A stretch of 64,000 bases of DNA from Paenibacillus sp. FSL W8-0426 (GCF_037969725.1 NZ_CP150203.1:1380001-1444000), one strand, 5' to 3'. Positions 1 through 8,887 are shown, numbered from the stretch's first letter. Numbers and translations are program-made. Notes: generated from the sequence alone by a model not told the origin.

Positions 1-14
1 GGGCATGGCGCGGA

Positions 15-1361
15 TTATGCTTCCGCGTGTTCATCGTTGGTATATCCGGGAAGCGTGATCGCTTCTTTCGGAACAACCGCAACTTTATAGAAGCGATTTT
101 TATCCTTTTCCAGCAGGACAAAGGTCAAATTCTCGAATTCGTATTCTTCCTGCTCGTCCATTTCCGGGCGATGACTGTAAAGCCAGCCGCCGATCGTGTC
201 CCATTCATCGGCATCCAGGTTCGACATGAACATGTCATTGACCTTGGACAAGGACACCTTGCCGTCCAGGATCACATAGTTCTCGTTAATGATTTGAATA
301 TCCTCGACTTCATCCGCATCGAATTCGTCACGGATCTCGCCGACGATCTGTTCAAGCACGTCCTCAATCGTTACGATCCCCGAGGTGCCGCCATATTCGT
401 CGACCAGGACGGCGATGTGCACGCCGTCTTTTTGCATTTTTTTCAACAGGTCCTTGACCGGTGTTGTTTCATGCACGGCCGACACGGGCTGAATCAGGGA
501 AGACAGATCGACGGGGGCATCGTTGCCATACAATTCCAGGAAAAATTGCTTCGTATTGATGATCCCGATGATATCGTCCTTGCTCTCGTTCACGACGGGA
601 AAACGTGTATATTGTTCCTGGCGAATGATATCCAGGTTTTCTTCGTTTGTTTTATTCAAATAAAGGCAGACCATGTCTGTTCGGGGTACCATGATTTCTT
701 TGGCCAGCATTTCATCAAAAGCGAAGATCCGGCTCACGTAACCAAATTCGCTTTGATTGATTTTGCCGCTTTCGAAGCTTTCGTTAATAATAATCTGCAA
801 TTCTTCCTCCGAGTGTGCTTCTTCATGCTCGGAAGCGGGTTTGATGCCGAATAGCTTGACCAGTTGATTCGCGGAGCCGTTCAACAGCCAGATAAAAGGA
901 TACATAATTCGGTTGAACCAGATGATAGGTCCCGAAGTCAGCAGCGCAACGGTTTCGGCTTTGCGGATGGCAATCGTTTTAGGAGCAAGCTCACCTACCA
1001 CGACATGCAGGTAAGTGATCGTTACGAACGCGATCACGAACGACAGAAATCCTGCAATGGCTTCAGGGATGCGCATCGCTTCGAACAATGGATGAAGGAG
1101 GCTTTCTACCGTCGGCTCACCCAGCCAACCGAGTCCCAGCGACGTAATCGTAATGCCGAGCTGGCACGCGGACAAGTAACCGTCCAGGTTGGCAACAGCC
1201 TGTTTGACGGCCATGGCTCGTTTGTTTCCTTCCGCAATCATTTGGTCGATCCGGCTTGAGCGGACGCGAACCAATGCAAATTCCACTGCGACGAAAAATG
1301 CCGAAAACCCTATCAAAATCGCAACCAATACTAAATTTAACGCATACCTCTCACTGTCCAT
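15..1361 (-). CDS. CNNM/CorC-family membrane protein (DUF21-CBS-CorC)
   Basis: A 448-residue membrane protein of the HlyC/CorC (CNNM) family, whose members are linked to magnesium or cobalt efflux; the hemolysin name is historical. The N-terminal DUF21 part has hydrophobic segments near residues 8-30, 65-120 and 135-160. An acidic helix with EEAHSEEEL near 185 leads into a CBS pair (about 220-345) and a C-terminal CorC_HlyC domain (about 360-435). Length is normal for the family. The ATG at 1361 has an AAGGAG-type Shine-Dalgarno just upstream on the minus strand. The stop lies 14 bases from the window edge, so the gene is complete. Transported ion is inferred from family only. Confidence 0.9.
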   Translation of the reverse strand: MDSERYALNLVLVAILIGFSAFFVAVEFALVRVRSSRIDQMIAEGNKRAMAVKQAVANLDGYLSACQLGITITSLGLGWLGEPTVESLLHPLFEAMRIPEAIAGFLSFVIAFVTITYLHVVVGELAPKTIAIRKAETVALLTSGPIIWFNRIMYPFIWLLNGSANQLVKLFGIKPASEHEEAHSEEELQIIINESFESGKINQSEFGYVSRIFAFDEMLAKEIMVPRTDMVCLYLNKTNEENLDIIRQEQYTRFPVVNESKDDIIGIINTKQFFLELYGNDAPVDLSSLIQPVSAVHETTPVKDLLKKMQKDGVHIAVLVDEYGGTSGIVTIEDVLEQIVGEIRDEFDADEVEDIQIINENYVILDGKVSLSKVNDMFMSNLDADEWDTIGGWLYSHRPEMDEQEEYEFENLTFVLLEKDKNRFYKVAVVPKEAITLPGYTNDEHAEA

Positions 1362-1663
1362 TCACTACTCTTCTCCTTTGAAGTAATAAGTTTTAACGAA
1401 TATTATATCGAATTGCGAGGCAAAAGACCACTTTTTGGGTCACATTTATATGTATGGGACAACACAGTCATAACAGACATCCCGGCGTTTCCATTCCAGC
1501 GTGATGGTGCTGCGGGCGGTTTGGACCGCGGTTTTCTTGTCCAAAATGCTGTTATGGGTAAAACCGTTATGGGGTAACCATGATTACCTCCGGGAAATGT
1601 TGTCAAAGCTAGGGGAATTGAACGTTGGGCAGGCAGGATGCTCGTCGCCGAGGGGGAGGTTAT
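1362..1663. other. Divergent intergenic region
   Basis: About 300 bases between the divergently transcribed CorC-type gene and cls. A TATAAT hexamer reads on the minus strand at 1402-1407 and could serve the CorC-type gene, but its -35 is poor. No convincing coding sequence or promoter for cls was seen, apart from the cls Shine-Dalgarno at 1652-1659. Confidence 0.4.
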
Positions 1664-3103
1664 ATGTTCTGGTTGGTCATTATTTTACTCATATTCATAT
1701 TTCAAGCTGCAACGATCTTGCTGCTGGAGTTTCGTAATCCGGCCAAGGCGGTCGCCTGGTTGTTTATTTTGTTTTGCGTGCCCTTGATCGGATTCATCGT
1801 GTATTATTTCGTGGCCCAGGATTACAGAAAACGCAAAAAACTGCGCAGGGGCGGCTCGCGCATTTTTCGGGCAATCCGGGGAAGGTTATGGACCCAGGCT
1901 GCCATCGTTGAAAGGATCGACCAGATGCCTGAGGGCCGGTTTCAGAACCAGCAGCGGTTGTTCAATTTGTTGACCCGGCTCTCGGAAAGTCCGATTACCG
2001 GCTGCAACCGGAGCCGGGTGTTGACCAATGGGCAAGAGACGTATGCTGCCATGCTCAGCGAGATGGAAAAAGCGCGGCATCACTTGCACGTGGAGTTTTA
2101 TATTTTTCGGGATGACGTCATCGGGGCCCAATTCCAGAACGTCATGATCCGCAAGGCTCGCGAAGGCGTGAAGGTGCGGTTCATCTGCGACGGTCTCGGA
2201 AGCCATGCCCTTAGTCGGGACTTTTCCGAAAAGCTGCGGCAAGCCGGGGTTGAATTTCACTTCTTCCTCCCGCCGATGATCGCCACGATCGATCGGAGCA
2301 TCAACTATCGTAACCACAGGAAAATCGTCATCGTGGATGGCAAGGTGGGGTTCGTGGGCGGGATCAACGTGGGTGACGACTATTTAGGCCAGTATCCGAA
2401 AATGGGACATTGGCGGGACACGCACGTCCAGCTCGAAGGGGACGCCGTCTATTTTTTGCAGAATACGTTTTTGAATGACTGGAAGCTGGCCTCCGGCGAA
2501 CAAATTGCCGAACCCGGGTTATCCGAGCTGTTCCCGCTGCATGATTGCCAAGGAAAGGAGCGCGTTCAAATATTGAGCAGCGGCCCGGACCAGAATTGGG
2601 ATGCCATTCAGGAGATGTGTTTTAGCGCCATGTCGGTGGCATGCGACCGCATTTACCTCACAACCCCCTATTTTATTCCCGACCCTGCGCTATTCGAGGC
2701 CCTTAAAACGGCCGCCGTCAGCGGGGTGGATGTGCGCATTCTCATTCCTTACCAATCGGATTCCTTGCTGGTTCACCTGGCCTCGCTTTCCTACGTGGAG
2801 GAACTGCTTCTTGCCGGGGTACGGTTTTTCCAATACCGCAAAGGATTCGTGCATGCCAAAGTAATGATCGTGGACGATTTGCTGGCTACCGTCGGCACGG
2901 CCAATATCGACATGCGCAGTTTTTTTTGCAACTTTGAACTGATGGCGGTGTTGTTCGATGCGGAGCCGATAACCCGGTTATTGGAGGATTTTAAGCAGGA
3001 TCTAAGCGAAAGCAGTGAAATCGAGATCAAGGCCTTTGTACGGCGTTCTTGGCGACAAAAAGGGATGGAAATGCTGTCTCGGATGCTTTCTCCGCTGCTT
3101 TAG
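1664..3103 (+). CDS. cls: Cardiolipin synthase (phospholipase D superfamily)
   Basis: Joins two phosphatidylglycerol molecules into cardiolipin and glycerol at the cytoplasmic membrane. The 479-residue protein has two N-terminal membrane segments (about 1-22 and 30-50, the PLD-nuclease N-terminal domain) and two HKD motifs: HRKIVIVD at about 218 and HAKVMIVD at about 397, each followed by the expected glycine/serine-rich turn. Length is typical for bacterial Cls. The ATG at 1664 is chosen because a GGGGGAGG Shine-Dalgarno sits 4 bases before it and the protein then opens directly with the first membrane helix; an earlier in-frame start would add 13 polar residues. It is monocistronic and ends at a strong terminator. 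Confidence 0.93.
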   Translation: MFWLVIILLIFIFQAATILLLEFRNPAKAVAWLFILFCVPLIGFIVYYFVAQDYRKRKKLRRGGSRIFRAIRGRLWTQAAIVERIDQMPEGRFQNQQRLFNLLTRLSESPITGCNRSRVLTNGQETYAAMLSEMEKARHHLHVEFYIFRDDVIGAQFQNVMIRKAREGVKVRFICDGLGSHALSRDFSEKLRQAGVEFHFFLPPMIATIDRSINYRNHRKIVIVDGKVGFVGGINVGDDYLGQYPKMGHWRDTHVQLEGDAVYFLQNTFLNDWKLASGEQIAEPGLSELFPLHDCQGKERVQILSSGPDQNWDAIQEMCFSAMSVACDRIYLTTPYFIPDPALFEALKTAAVSGVDVRILIPYQSDSLLVHLASLSYVEELLLAGVRFFQYRKGFVHAKVMIVDDLLATVGTANIDMRSFFCNFELMAVLFDAEPITRLLEDFKQDLSESSEIEIKAFVRRSWRQKGMEMLSRMLSPLL

Positions 3104-3124
3104 CCGTTTTAGACCTGATTTCAC

Positions 3125-3163
3125 GAGATAAATTCACTTTTTGTGAATTTATCTCTTTTTTTC
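3125..3163 (+). terminator. Rho-independent terminator after cls
   Basis: A perfect 13-bp stem (3125-3137 with 3143-3155), a short T-rich loop and a run of seven T directly after it, 22 bases past the cls stop. Confidence 0.9.
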
Positions 3164-3171
3164 TAACTATT

Positions 3172-3201
3172 TTGCTCAAATTTGATCTTTTATGATATAA
3201 T
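3172..3201 (+). promoter_or_regulatory. Sigma-A-like promoter
   Basis: TTGCTC at 3172-3177 and a perfect TATAAT at 3196-3201 with an 18-base spacer. It would start transcription about 240 bases before the yitT-type gene, just ahead of a small hairpin-terminator. Confidence 0.55.
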
Positions 3202-3233
3202 GGTGATAACAAATGATGTCTTGGCGAAGGAGG

Positions 3234-3273
3234 GGGAGTCTGAATGATAGCAGGCTCCCTTTTGCTCTTTTTT
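3234..3273 (+). terminator. Promoter-proximal terminator or attenuator with micro-ORF
   Basis: GGGAGTCTG (3234-3242) pairs with CAGGCTCCC (3251-3259) with one G-T wobble, followed by a T-rich tract to 3273. The stem contains part of a strong Shine-Dalgarno (AAGGAGGGGG), and an ATG at 3244 in the loop opens a 16-codon frame ending at 3294. Transcription from 3201 would normally end here after about 65 bases. It may be an attenuator for the downstream gene or a tiny RNA; function is inference. Confidence 0.5.
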
Positions 3274-3301
3274 GGCAATTGCCATCGGAATTAAGACATT
3301 T

Positions 3302-3419
3302 TGAATCCATTTCATATAGCTTTTAGTTGCTCTTCAGGGTGCGTATAAAGTCCAACCCATTTGTTGTTTTATATGTAGACCCCCCGTGCAGTAGTTAAAT
3401 GATTTATGAAATGGATTCA
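3302..3419. repeat. 15-bp perfect inverted repeat enclosing 88 bases
   Basis: TGAATCCATTTCATA at 3302-3316 and its exact complement at 3405-3419, ending 26 bases before the yitT-type start codon. No target-site duplication is evident at the edges. It may close a long RNA structure in the leader or mark a small mobile-element remnant. Confidence 0.6.
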
Positions 3420-3445
3420 CATACTGACCAAATGGGGGGGAAAGC

Positions 3446-4354
3446 ATGTCCAATGTAACAGTTAAAGAAATTACATCCAAGCCGGACCGCAGCGTGAAAG
3501 GCTCTGTGTTCACATTGAAGCTTCTGCAGCGGATTGTCATGATTCTCATTGGTGCGGTGCTAATGGCCGTCGCACTGGAAGTGTTCCTGGTGCCCAATGG
3601 CGTTATTGATGGAGGGGTTACGGGCATTTCCATCATGGTGTCGGAACTGACCGGCTTGCCACTCGGGATTTTCTTGACACTGCTTAACTTGCCGTTCCTG
3701 TTACTCGGATACAGACAAATCGGCAAAACGTTTGCCTTGTCCACGCTGCTGGGGATCGTGGCCATGTCAATCAGTACCACGTTATTGCACCATGTTCCCG
3801 CATTGACTCCGGGCGAGCCTTTACTTGGCGCCGTATTCGGCGGACTGATTCTTGGCGCCGGCGTCGGCCTGGTCATTCGTTCCGGCGGATCGCTGGACGG
3901 AACCGAGATCGTGGCCATTCTGCTCAGCGAGAAAACCCCGCTGTCCGTCGGACAGATCGTGCTGTTCATCAACATCTTTATTTTTGCGGCTGCAGGCTTC
4001 GTGTTTGGCTGGCCGAATGCGCTGTACTCCATGATCGCCTACTACATCGCAATGAAGCTGATCGATATCGTGAACGAAGGGTTGGAGCAATCCAAATCGG
4101 TTTGGATCATTAGTGAAAAATATCGCGAAATCGGTTCGGCCCTTACCGACCGCCTTGGTCGCGGAGTTACGTTCCTTGATGGAGAGGGCGGTTTTAGCGG
4201 CGATGAGAAGAAAATCATTTTTGTCGTCATCACCCGTCTGGAGGAAGCAAAGATGAAATCCATCGTTGAGGATTGGGATCCGCATGCGTTCGTAGCCATC
4301 GGCAACATTCATGACGTGAAAGGCGGACGCTTCAAGAAAAAGGGAATTCATTAG
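3446..4354 (+). CDS. YitT-family membrane protein (DUF161 + DUF2179)
   Basis: A 302-residue protein with several membrane helices (about 24-200, the DUF161/YitT_membrane part) and a cytoplasmic C-terminal DUF2179 domain (about 215-295, ending in HAFVAIGNIHDVKGGRF). Length and layout match the family, common in Bacillota in several paralogues. No biochemical role is firmly established. The ATG at 3446 follows a GGGGGGAAAG ribosome site. The leader holds an unusual hairpin and an inverted repeat. The gene converges on the NHEJ polymerase gene with a shared terminator. Confidence 0.88.
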   Translation: MSNVTVKEITSKPDRSVKGSVFTLKLLQRIVMILIGAVLMAVALEVFLVPNGVIDGGVTGISIMVSELTGLPLGIFLTLLNLPFLLLGYRQIGKTFALSTLLGIVAMSISTTLLHHVPALTPGEPLLGAVFGGLILGAGVGLVIRSGGSLDGTEIVAILLSEKTPLSVGQIVLFINIFIFAAAGFVFGWPNALYSMIAYYIAMKLIDIVNEGLEQSKSVWIISEKYREIGSALTDRLGRGVTFLDGEGGFSGDEKKIIFVVITRLEEAKMKSIVEDWDPHAFVAIGNIHDVKGGRFKKKGIH

Positions 4355-4378
4355 CGGTTATGTCCGCGTACATCGATA

Positions 4379-4418
4379 AAATAGCCGATATCTGCACATA
4401 TGCAGGTATCGGCTATTT
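4379..4418. terminator. Bidirectional terminator (yitT-type gene / NHEJ polymerase)
   Basis: A 12-bp perfect outer stem (4379-4390 with 4407-4418) plus an inner CTGC/GCAG pairing. A-rich and T-rich flanks suit both directions. The hairpin includes the stop codon of the minus-strand polymerase gene at 4413. Confidence 0.8.
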
Positions 4419-5303
4419 GGATTGGAGGTGCTTCAGTATCAGTTCTACCGGCTGAGGATCGATTGCGGCGATCAAATCGCCGGTCTTCTGCAGGCGTTCC
4501 AGAATATTGAGCAAATGAAAAGCTTTGACGGACACGTTACTGCGAACCTCATCCCAGGTCAATGGCGTGGACACGGTCCCTTCGGGCTTGGAACGGGGCG
4601 TATATGGGGCTGCCAGCGTTTTTCCGCCATAATGCTGCAGGTAATCGAAATAAATCCGATCTCCGCGATCCTTTTTGAGTCGCTCCAGCGTGAATAGGTC
4701 GGGATGCTTCTGGGTGACGTATTTCCCGACGAAGTGGCCGATCATCCGAAGCTGATCAAACGTCACTCCTTTCCGAATGGGCACGATGATCTGTACCCCT
4801 GTGGCACCGGACGTTTTGGCCACAGATTGCAGTCCGAGAGAGGAGAGGGTTTCGCCAACGATCAAGGCAGCCTCCATGATGCGAGGTTCTTCCTCCAGCG
4901 AAGGGTCCAGATCGATCATCCATTCGCACGGGAGCGTGCTGCCTACGGCATGTAATGAGGGGTGAAACTCCAATGCCGCGAGATTGCCAAGCCATAGCAG
5001 TTCGGGCAAACCGTTCATGACGACGTAACGGATGCCATCGTGCATTTCGGTATGCACAAACTCGGGCACCGGTTCGGGCACGTTTTTTTGATAAAAAAAT
5101 TCACCGCCCGCACCGTGCGGATAACGAATGGTTGTAAGCAGGCGCTGTTTGGTATAGGGGAGCAGGAACGGGGCGAGGCCGGCCAGTTTTTGCAGGTACA
5201 TCGCTTTGGTGATCCCCACTTCGGGCCACAAGGGTTTGTCGGGATTGGTAATGGTCAGTTCGACGCCTTCTACCGTAATTGTCCCTTTTATGGGTGAAGC
5301 CAT
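4413..5303 (-). CDS. LigD-type polymerase/primase (NHEJ)
   Basis: A stand-alone polymerase domain of the archaeo-eukaryotic primase type, used in bacterial non-homologous end joining to fill gaps and add nucleotides, often ribonucleotides, at broken ends. The 296 residues equal one LigD_Pol domain. Metal-binding aspartates are visible in WMIDLDPS (D131, D133) and RIYFDY (D220), and KTSGATGVQI (163-172) matches the nucleotide-binding loop. In B. subtilis this domain is fused behind the ligase domain of LigD; here it is a separate gene 57 bases after the ligase gene. A Shine-Dalgarno (GAGGAGGT) precedes the ATG. Probably cotranscribed with the ligase. Confidence 0.9.
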   Translation of the reverse strand: MASPIKGTITVEGVELTITNPDKPLWPEVGITKAMYLQKLAGLAPFLLPYTKQRLLTTIRYPHGAGGEFFYQKNVPEPVPEFVHTEMHDGIRYVVMNGLPELLWLGNLAALEFHPSLHAVGSTLPCEWMIDLDPSLEEEPRIMEAALIVGETLSSLGLQSVAKTSGATGVQIIVPIRKGVTFDQLRMIGHFVGKYVTQKHPDLFTLERLKKDRGDRIYFDYLQHYGGKTLAAPYTPRSKPEGTVSTPLTWDEVRSNVSVKAFHLLNILERLQKTGDLIAAIDPQPVELILKHLQSK

Positions 5304-5360
5304 ATTCGTACCTCCTCAAAAGTCATGGGCGATTTGTCGATCCGTGCCATCTGCGGCCAC

Positions 5361-6311
5361 TTACGTTTGGAGTTGATCCGCAGAGCATTCTTCCCGGGTG
5401 ACCTCGGCGAATGCCTGGATGCTGGGATGTCTTAGCGTCCGATGGTGGGTCAGCTCCATATACTGCACCCTGACGCCAATCTGCGGCTGGATCCAGGTTG
5501 TTTCGGCGCTTCGTTCGGGTCTGTTGCTGAAGGGTCGTTCCTCCCTGACGAGCGGCGCCACTTGTCGGGTCAGATCGCGCCATGCTTCGGAATTCAACCT
5601 GCCGGTGCCGACATGACCGATATAGACGAAATGAGGGCCGTCATACACTCCGACGGCGACGGCATTGACGATGCCGTCCCTGTACGTAACCCCGCCGATC
5701 ATGGCGTACAGGTCATGCATGATTTTTACTTTTTGCCAACGCGCGTCCTTGCCCTGTATGCCGTATGTGCTGCGCAGATCCTTACAAACGATGCCTTCCA
5801 TCCGGTGTTTGCGCATGACGGCAAGCAGCGTGTCCGGATCGTCCGTATTCGCGACTTCCTGCACATGGGGGGAAGGGATCAGAACGTCGTGAAGCAATCG
5901 CTGCCGGTCCGCGAGCGGCTGGTCGGTTACCCACCGTCCGTTGCAGTACAAAATATCGAATACCATGTACGCGATCGGAAGCTGATGAACCATTTGGGAG
6001 ATGACGTCCGGTTTGCTCATGCGATCGCGCCGCAATACGTGATAGAAGGAAGGAGTACCGTTTTCCGGATCAAGGGAAATCACTTCTCCGTCCAGAATAT
6101 AGGTTTGTGCCGAACAAAGATTGCGCTTGACGGTCAATTCCGGATATTGCAGCGTTCGCTCATGCCTTCGACGGTTAAACAATTTCAAAGCGTCCCCATC
6201 CTCATAGGCCAGCATGCGGACGCCATCCCATTTGATCTGGGCGATCCAGTCGGGGCCGGTCGGGAGCTGCTCCTTCAATACGGGTTCAAATGGTATGATC
6301 GGGGGTAACAT
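5361..6311 (-). CDS. ATP-dependent DNA ligase, LigD-type (NHEJ)
   Basis: Seals double-strand breaks in the Ku/LigD pathway. The 316-residue protein has an adenylation domain with nucleophilic lysine in IKWDGVR (K27), LDGEVIS (motif III), EGIVCKDL (motif IV) and WQKVKI (motif V), followed by an OB-fold with IGHVGTG. That is the ligase half of LigD with no nuclease or polymerase domain. The ATG at 6311 has AAGGAGG eight bases upstream; an upstream in-frame start would add 17 residues without a ribosome site. It sits directly before the polymerase gene, and ku lies 2.6 kb upstream on the same strand, so the pathway is complete in this window. Confidence 0.92.
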   Translation of the reverse strand: MLPPIIPFEPVLKEQLPTGPDWIAQIKWDGVRMLAYEDGDALKLFNRRRHERTLQYPELTVKRNLCSAQTYILDGEVISLDPENGTPSFYHVLRRDRMSKPDVISQMVHQLPIAYMVFDILYCNGRWVTDQPLADRQRLLHDVLIPSPHVQEVANTDDPDTLLAVMRKHRMEGIVCKDLRSTYGIQGKDARWQKVKIMHDLYAMIGGVTYRDGIVNAVAVGVYDGPHFVYIGHVGTGRLNSEAWRDLTRQVAPLVREERPFSNRPERSAETTWIQPQIGVRVQYMELTHHRTLRHPSIQAFAEVTREECSADQLQT

Positions 6312-6374
6312 GGGGTGAGCCTCCTTTCGACACGGGCTGCCTTGCAAAAGATGCTTGAGCATTCGTTGCAGATA

Positions 6375-7472
6375 TCAGCTTTTTCGCAAGCGTCTCCTAA
6401 ACTGGTGAATCAGAAGCAGCAGCACAGGCAAAACAATGCCGCAGGTGATATCCCAATCGATCCAATACGGGATAATGTCTTTAAGATAGAACTCTTCGTC
6501 GGGAGCAACCAGGATGGACATGGAGACTGTCATTAAGGCTCCCGGCAAAATGAGGGGGCGATGGCTGGATATTCGAAACAGGGAAGACAGCCCCATAAGA
6601 AATCCATATAGGAACAGTATGCCTTTGAAAAATACGGCGATCATCCAGACAGAGGCGATGAATGCCTCGATTCGTTGCAGGAAGTTGCCGATGTTTATTT
6701 TGCGCGACAGATTGTAGGCGGGAAACCATTGATGCTCCGTCATAAAGGAACCCAAGACAAGCAAGCACATGGTCAACGTAAGAGTGAGCCACAATCCGCC
6801 AAAGATGCCGGCCAGAAGAACATCCTTTTTCAAATTCGCTCCCTGGTTGGCATAGGGGAACACCATCATGAAAATGCATAGCTGGCAGTAGGGGTAGGTC
6901 AATACGGCAAAGATTCCTTTCAAAGGGTCAAGCAAGCCATGAGCTAGGATTGGCGTAATATTGTTCAGATGGGCTTGAGGCAGTATACATACCGTCAAAA
7001 TAAGCAAAAACAGCAGGACCAGCGGCAAAAAAAGCTCTGCACCTCGTCCTATGCATTCAATGCCACAGATTAGACCCCATGCAAGCGCACCGACAAAGAG
7101 CAGGTTTAAGGCAAAGAGCGGAGATTGGCGCATGATATTCGTAGTCATGAAATCGCCAAGTTCCCGCACAAAGGTGGAAGCGCCGATCAGGAAATAGAAC
7201 AAATAAAAGCAGCTGACAACGGCGCCGAACCATGGACCAAGCTTTTGCAGCGCATGCTGTATCAGATTCAATTGCGGCTGCGTTGCATGGAGCAGCAGCA
7301 TGATAGCGAGAATGCCGGTGCCACCTGCGACCCCGAGCAAGGCGGATAACCACGCATCTTCGTGCGCATACGACGTGATCATGGACGGAAACAAGAGAAT
7401 TTGTTCTCCGATCGTGCACATGAATAGCAATGCAGCAAGCTGTCTTACCGTCAAACGCCCATTTTCAAGCAT
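6375..7472 (-). CDS. GerAB-type spore germination permease
   Basis: A 365-residue integral membrane protein of the APC-superfamily endospore germination permease (GerB subunit) family, with about ten hydrophobic helices from TVRQLAALLFMCTIGEQILLFPS near the N-terminus to IVLPVLLLLIHQF near the end. In GerA-type receptors the B subunit takes part in germinant recognition in the spore inner membrane. It normally sits in an operon with A and C subunits, which are not beside it here, so this is an orphan B subunit. The ATG follows AAAGGAGAAG. It lies between NHEJ genes, fitting a spore-related neighbourhood, but a functional link is only inference. Confidence 0.85.
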   Translation of the reverse strand: MLENGRLTVRQLAALLFMCTIGEQILLFPSMITSYAHEDAWLSALLGVAGGTGILAIMLLLHATQPQLNLIQHALQKLGPWFGAVVSCFYLFYFLIGASTFVRELGDFMTTNIMRQSPLFALNLLFVGALAWGLICGIECIGRGAELFLPLVLLFLLILTVCILPQAHLNNITPILAHGLLDPLKGIFAVLTYPYCQLCIFMMVFPYANQGANLKKDVLLAGIFGGLWLTLTLTMCLLVLGSFMTEHQWFPAYNLSRKINIGNFLQRIEAFIASVWMIAVFFKGILFLYGFLMGLSSLFRISSHRPLILPGALMTVSMSILVAPDEEFYLKDIIPYWIDWDITCGIVLPVLLLLIHQFRRRLRKS

Positions 7473-7587
7473 ACGGCTTCTCCTTTGCGGGTATATCCGG
7501 TTATTCCTATATTCTTTGCCAAAGAGACCAATATTATGAGGCCAAGTTCATTTGACCGATGAAGAACGCTGCATGGCCGCGCTAAAA

Positions 7588-7639
7588 GGCCCGAACAGGA
7601 TCTGCTCTTCAAATAGGAAGAGGCAATCCCGTTCGGGCC
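7588..7639 (-). terminator. Terminator after the dioxygenase gene
   Basis: Long hairpin with a 9-bp GC-rich outer stem (7588-7596 with 7631-7639), one mismatch, GGAT/ATCC and an inner CTCTTC/GAAGAG stem. On the minus strand four T follow it. Confidence 0.75.
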
Positions 7640-7694
7640 GTTATAGGTTTATGCGCTAGAGTCGAGGGCGGAGCCGAGTTGGCGGGCAATCATT

Positions 7695-8561
7695 TCAGTT
7701 TGCTGCTGTCAGGCGAATGCGAATGTTTTGCGGATCGACGGTCCACCAGATCGCCCCGTCCTGTTCCACGGAGGCCCCTTCCTGACGAAGATGCTGCACG
7801 GCCGCATCAAGCTCGGCCTTTCCGTCGTAAACGATCGTGAAGTAGTCGATGCCTGTTCCGTTTATCGGCGTGACGGGCGCTCCGACGCCCGCCCACGTGT
7901 TCAACCCAAGGTGATGATGGTATCCTCCTGCCGACACGAACAGTGCCGAGCCGCCGAAACCACTCGTAATATCGAACCCGAGCAATCCGATATAGAAAAT
8001 GCCGGAATCCTGCAGGCTCCGCACGTGAAAATGCACGTGGCCGATCACTGTGCCCGCCGGAAGGCCCTTCCAAGGGAGATTTTCGGAAATGGCGAACAGG
8101 CCTTCCACGTCAACGGGGTCGGTTGCCATAATGTAGTTGTTTTTCTCATCCCGTTGCCACGTATCGCGAGGACGATCCGCGTAGATTTCAATCCCGTTGT
8201 TGTCCGGGTCGGAGATGTAAAGCGCTTCGCTGACCAGATGATCCCCTTGTCCGATCTCGATGCCATGGGCAGCAAGGTTGCGCAGAGCGAGACCGAGCGA
8301 TTGACGGTCAGGCAGCAAAATGGCGAAATGATACAAGCCGGCAGAAGACCTCGGGCGGGTGATGCTTACGTCGGCAGGCTGCTCCAGCCGCAGCAGCGAG
8401 GTTTGGCCGTCAGCGGTCAATGTGGCGACACGGTCGTTCCGTTCCAGCAGCTTCAGCCCGACCACTTCGGTGTAAAACCGGATCGAACGGTCGAGATCGC
8501 TGATTCTGATGCTGACCTCGCCGAGTCGTGTCGATGCGGGAATTTGATAATCGGTTGTCAT
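7695..8561 (-). CDS. VOC-family ring-cleaving dioxygenase (CatE-like)
   Basis: A 288-residue protein with two vicinal-oxygen-chelate modules, close in length and layout to B. subtilis CatE, a catechol 2,3-dioxygenase. Module one begins LGEVSIRISDLDRSIRFYTEVVGLKLLER; module two begins VIGHVHFHVRSLQDSGIFYIGLLGFDIT. Metal-ligand candidates are H in GHVHFHV, H in YHHHLGLNTW and E in IEIYAD. Substrate is inferred from the family: catechol or a quinol. The ATG at 8561 has GAGGAGGT upstream; an earlier in-frame start would add 20 residues without one. A strong minus-strand promoter lies at 8736-8764. Monocistronic, with its own terminator. Confidence 0.85.
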   Translation of the reverse strand: MTTDYQIPASTRLGEVSIRISDLDRSIRFYTEVVGLKLLERNDRVATLTADGQTSLLRLEQPADVSITRPRSSAGLYHFAILLPDRQSLGLALRNLAAHGIEIGQGDHLVSEALYISDPDNNGIEIYADRPRDTWQRDEKNNYIMATDPVDVEGLFAISENLPWKGLPAGTVIGHVHFHVRSLQDSGIFYIGLLGFDITSGFGGSALFVSAGGYHHHLGLNTWAGVGAPVTPINGTGIDYFTIVYDGKAELDAAVQHLRQEGASVEQDGAIWWTVDPQNIRIRLTAAN

Positions 8562-8718
8562 TGGGATACCTCCTCGGAATATAAATGATGCTTCATCAGC
8601 ATTCATATGATTATGGATCAAAGTACGGTTGTTGAAAGGATGATGGATCGACGTTTATTCAGGGCGGATCTGCGAAGAAAGGCCTTGCGAATCCATTTTG
8701 CTGTAAATTGATAAATAA

Positions 8719-8764
8719 GTTACTTTTCATAAGTTAATATAAAATATAAATAAACTTTCGTCAA
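8719..8764 (-). promoter_or_regulatory. Promoter with operator-like repeats for the CatE-like gene
   Basis: On the minus strand TTGACG (complement 8759-8764), a 17-base spacer and TATATT (complement 8736-8741). Two AAGTTA repeats (starting at 8718 and 8731 on the plus strand) overlap and follow the -10, where a repressor could bind. catE genes in Bacillus are controlled by quinone-sensing repressors; assignment to one is inference. Confidence 0.6.
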
Positions 8765-8804
8765 TCCATATCTGATCCTAGCCATCCGGCAAAAACGACG
8801 AACG

Positions 8805-8832
8805 AAAAAAAAGCCGGCTCAATATGGCCGGA
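8805..8832 (-). terminator. Terminator after ku
   Basis: On the minus strand a CCGGC/GCCGG stem (complements 8827-8831 and 8814-8818) followed by eight T, about 55 bases after the ku stop. Confidence 0.8.
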
Positions 8833-8887
8833 TTGGCGAAAATGGACGAGATGCAAGTTAGGATATGGAAGGGCAGGGTGTGACGAG

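Noticed and set aside
27..854. Long plus-strand open frame opposite the CorC-type gene
   Set aside because: It is the antisense shadow of a clear DUF21-CBS-CorC protein, has no ribosome site and no recognisable motif.
1403..1737. Short frames between the CorC-type gene and cls
   Set aside because: Overlapping frames on both strands without ribosome sites or recognisable products.
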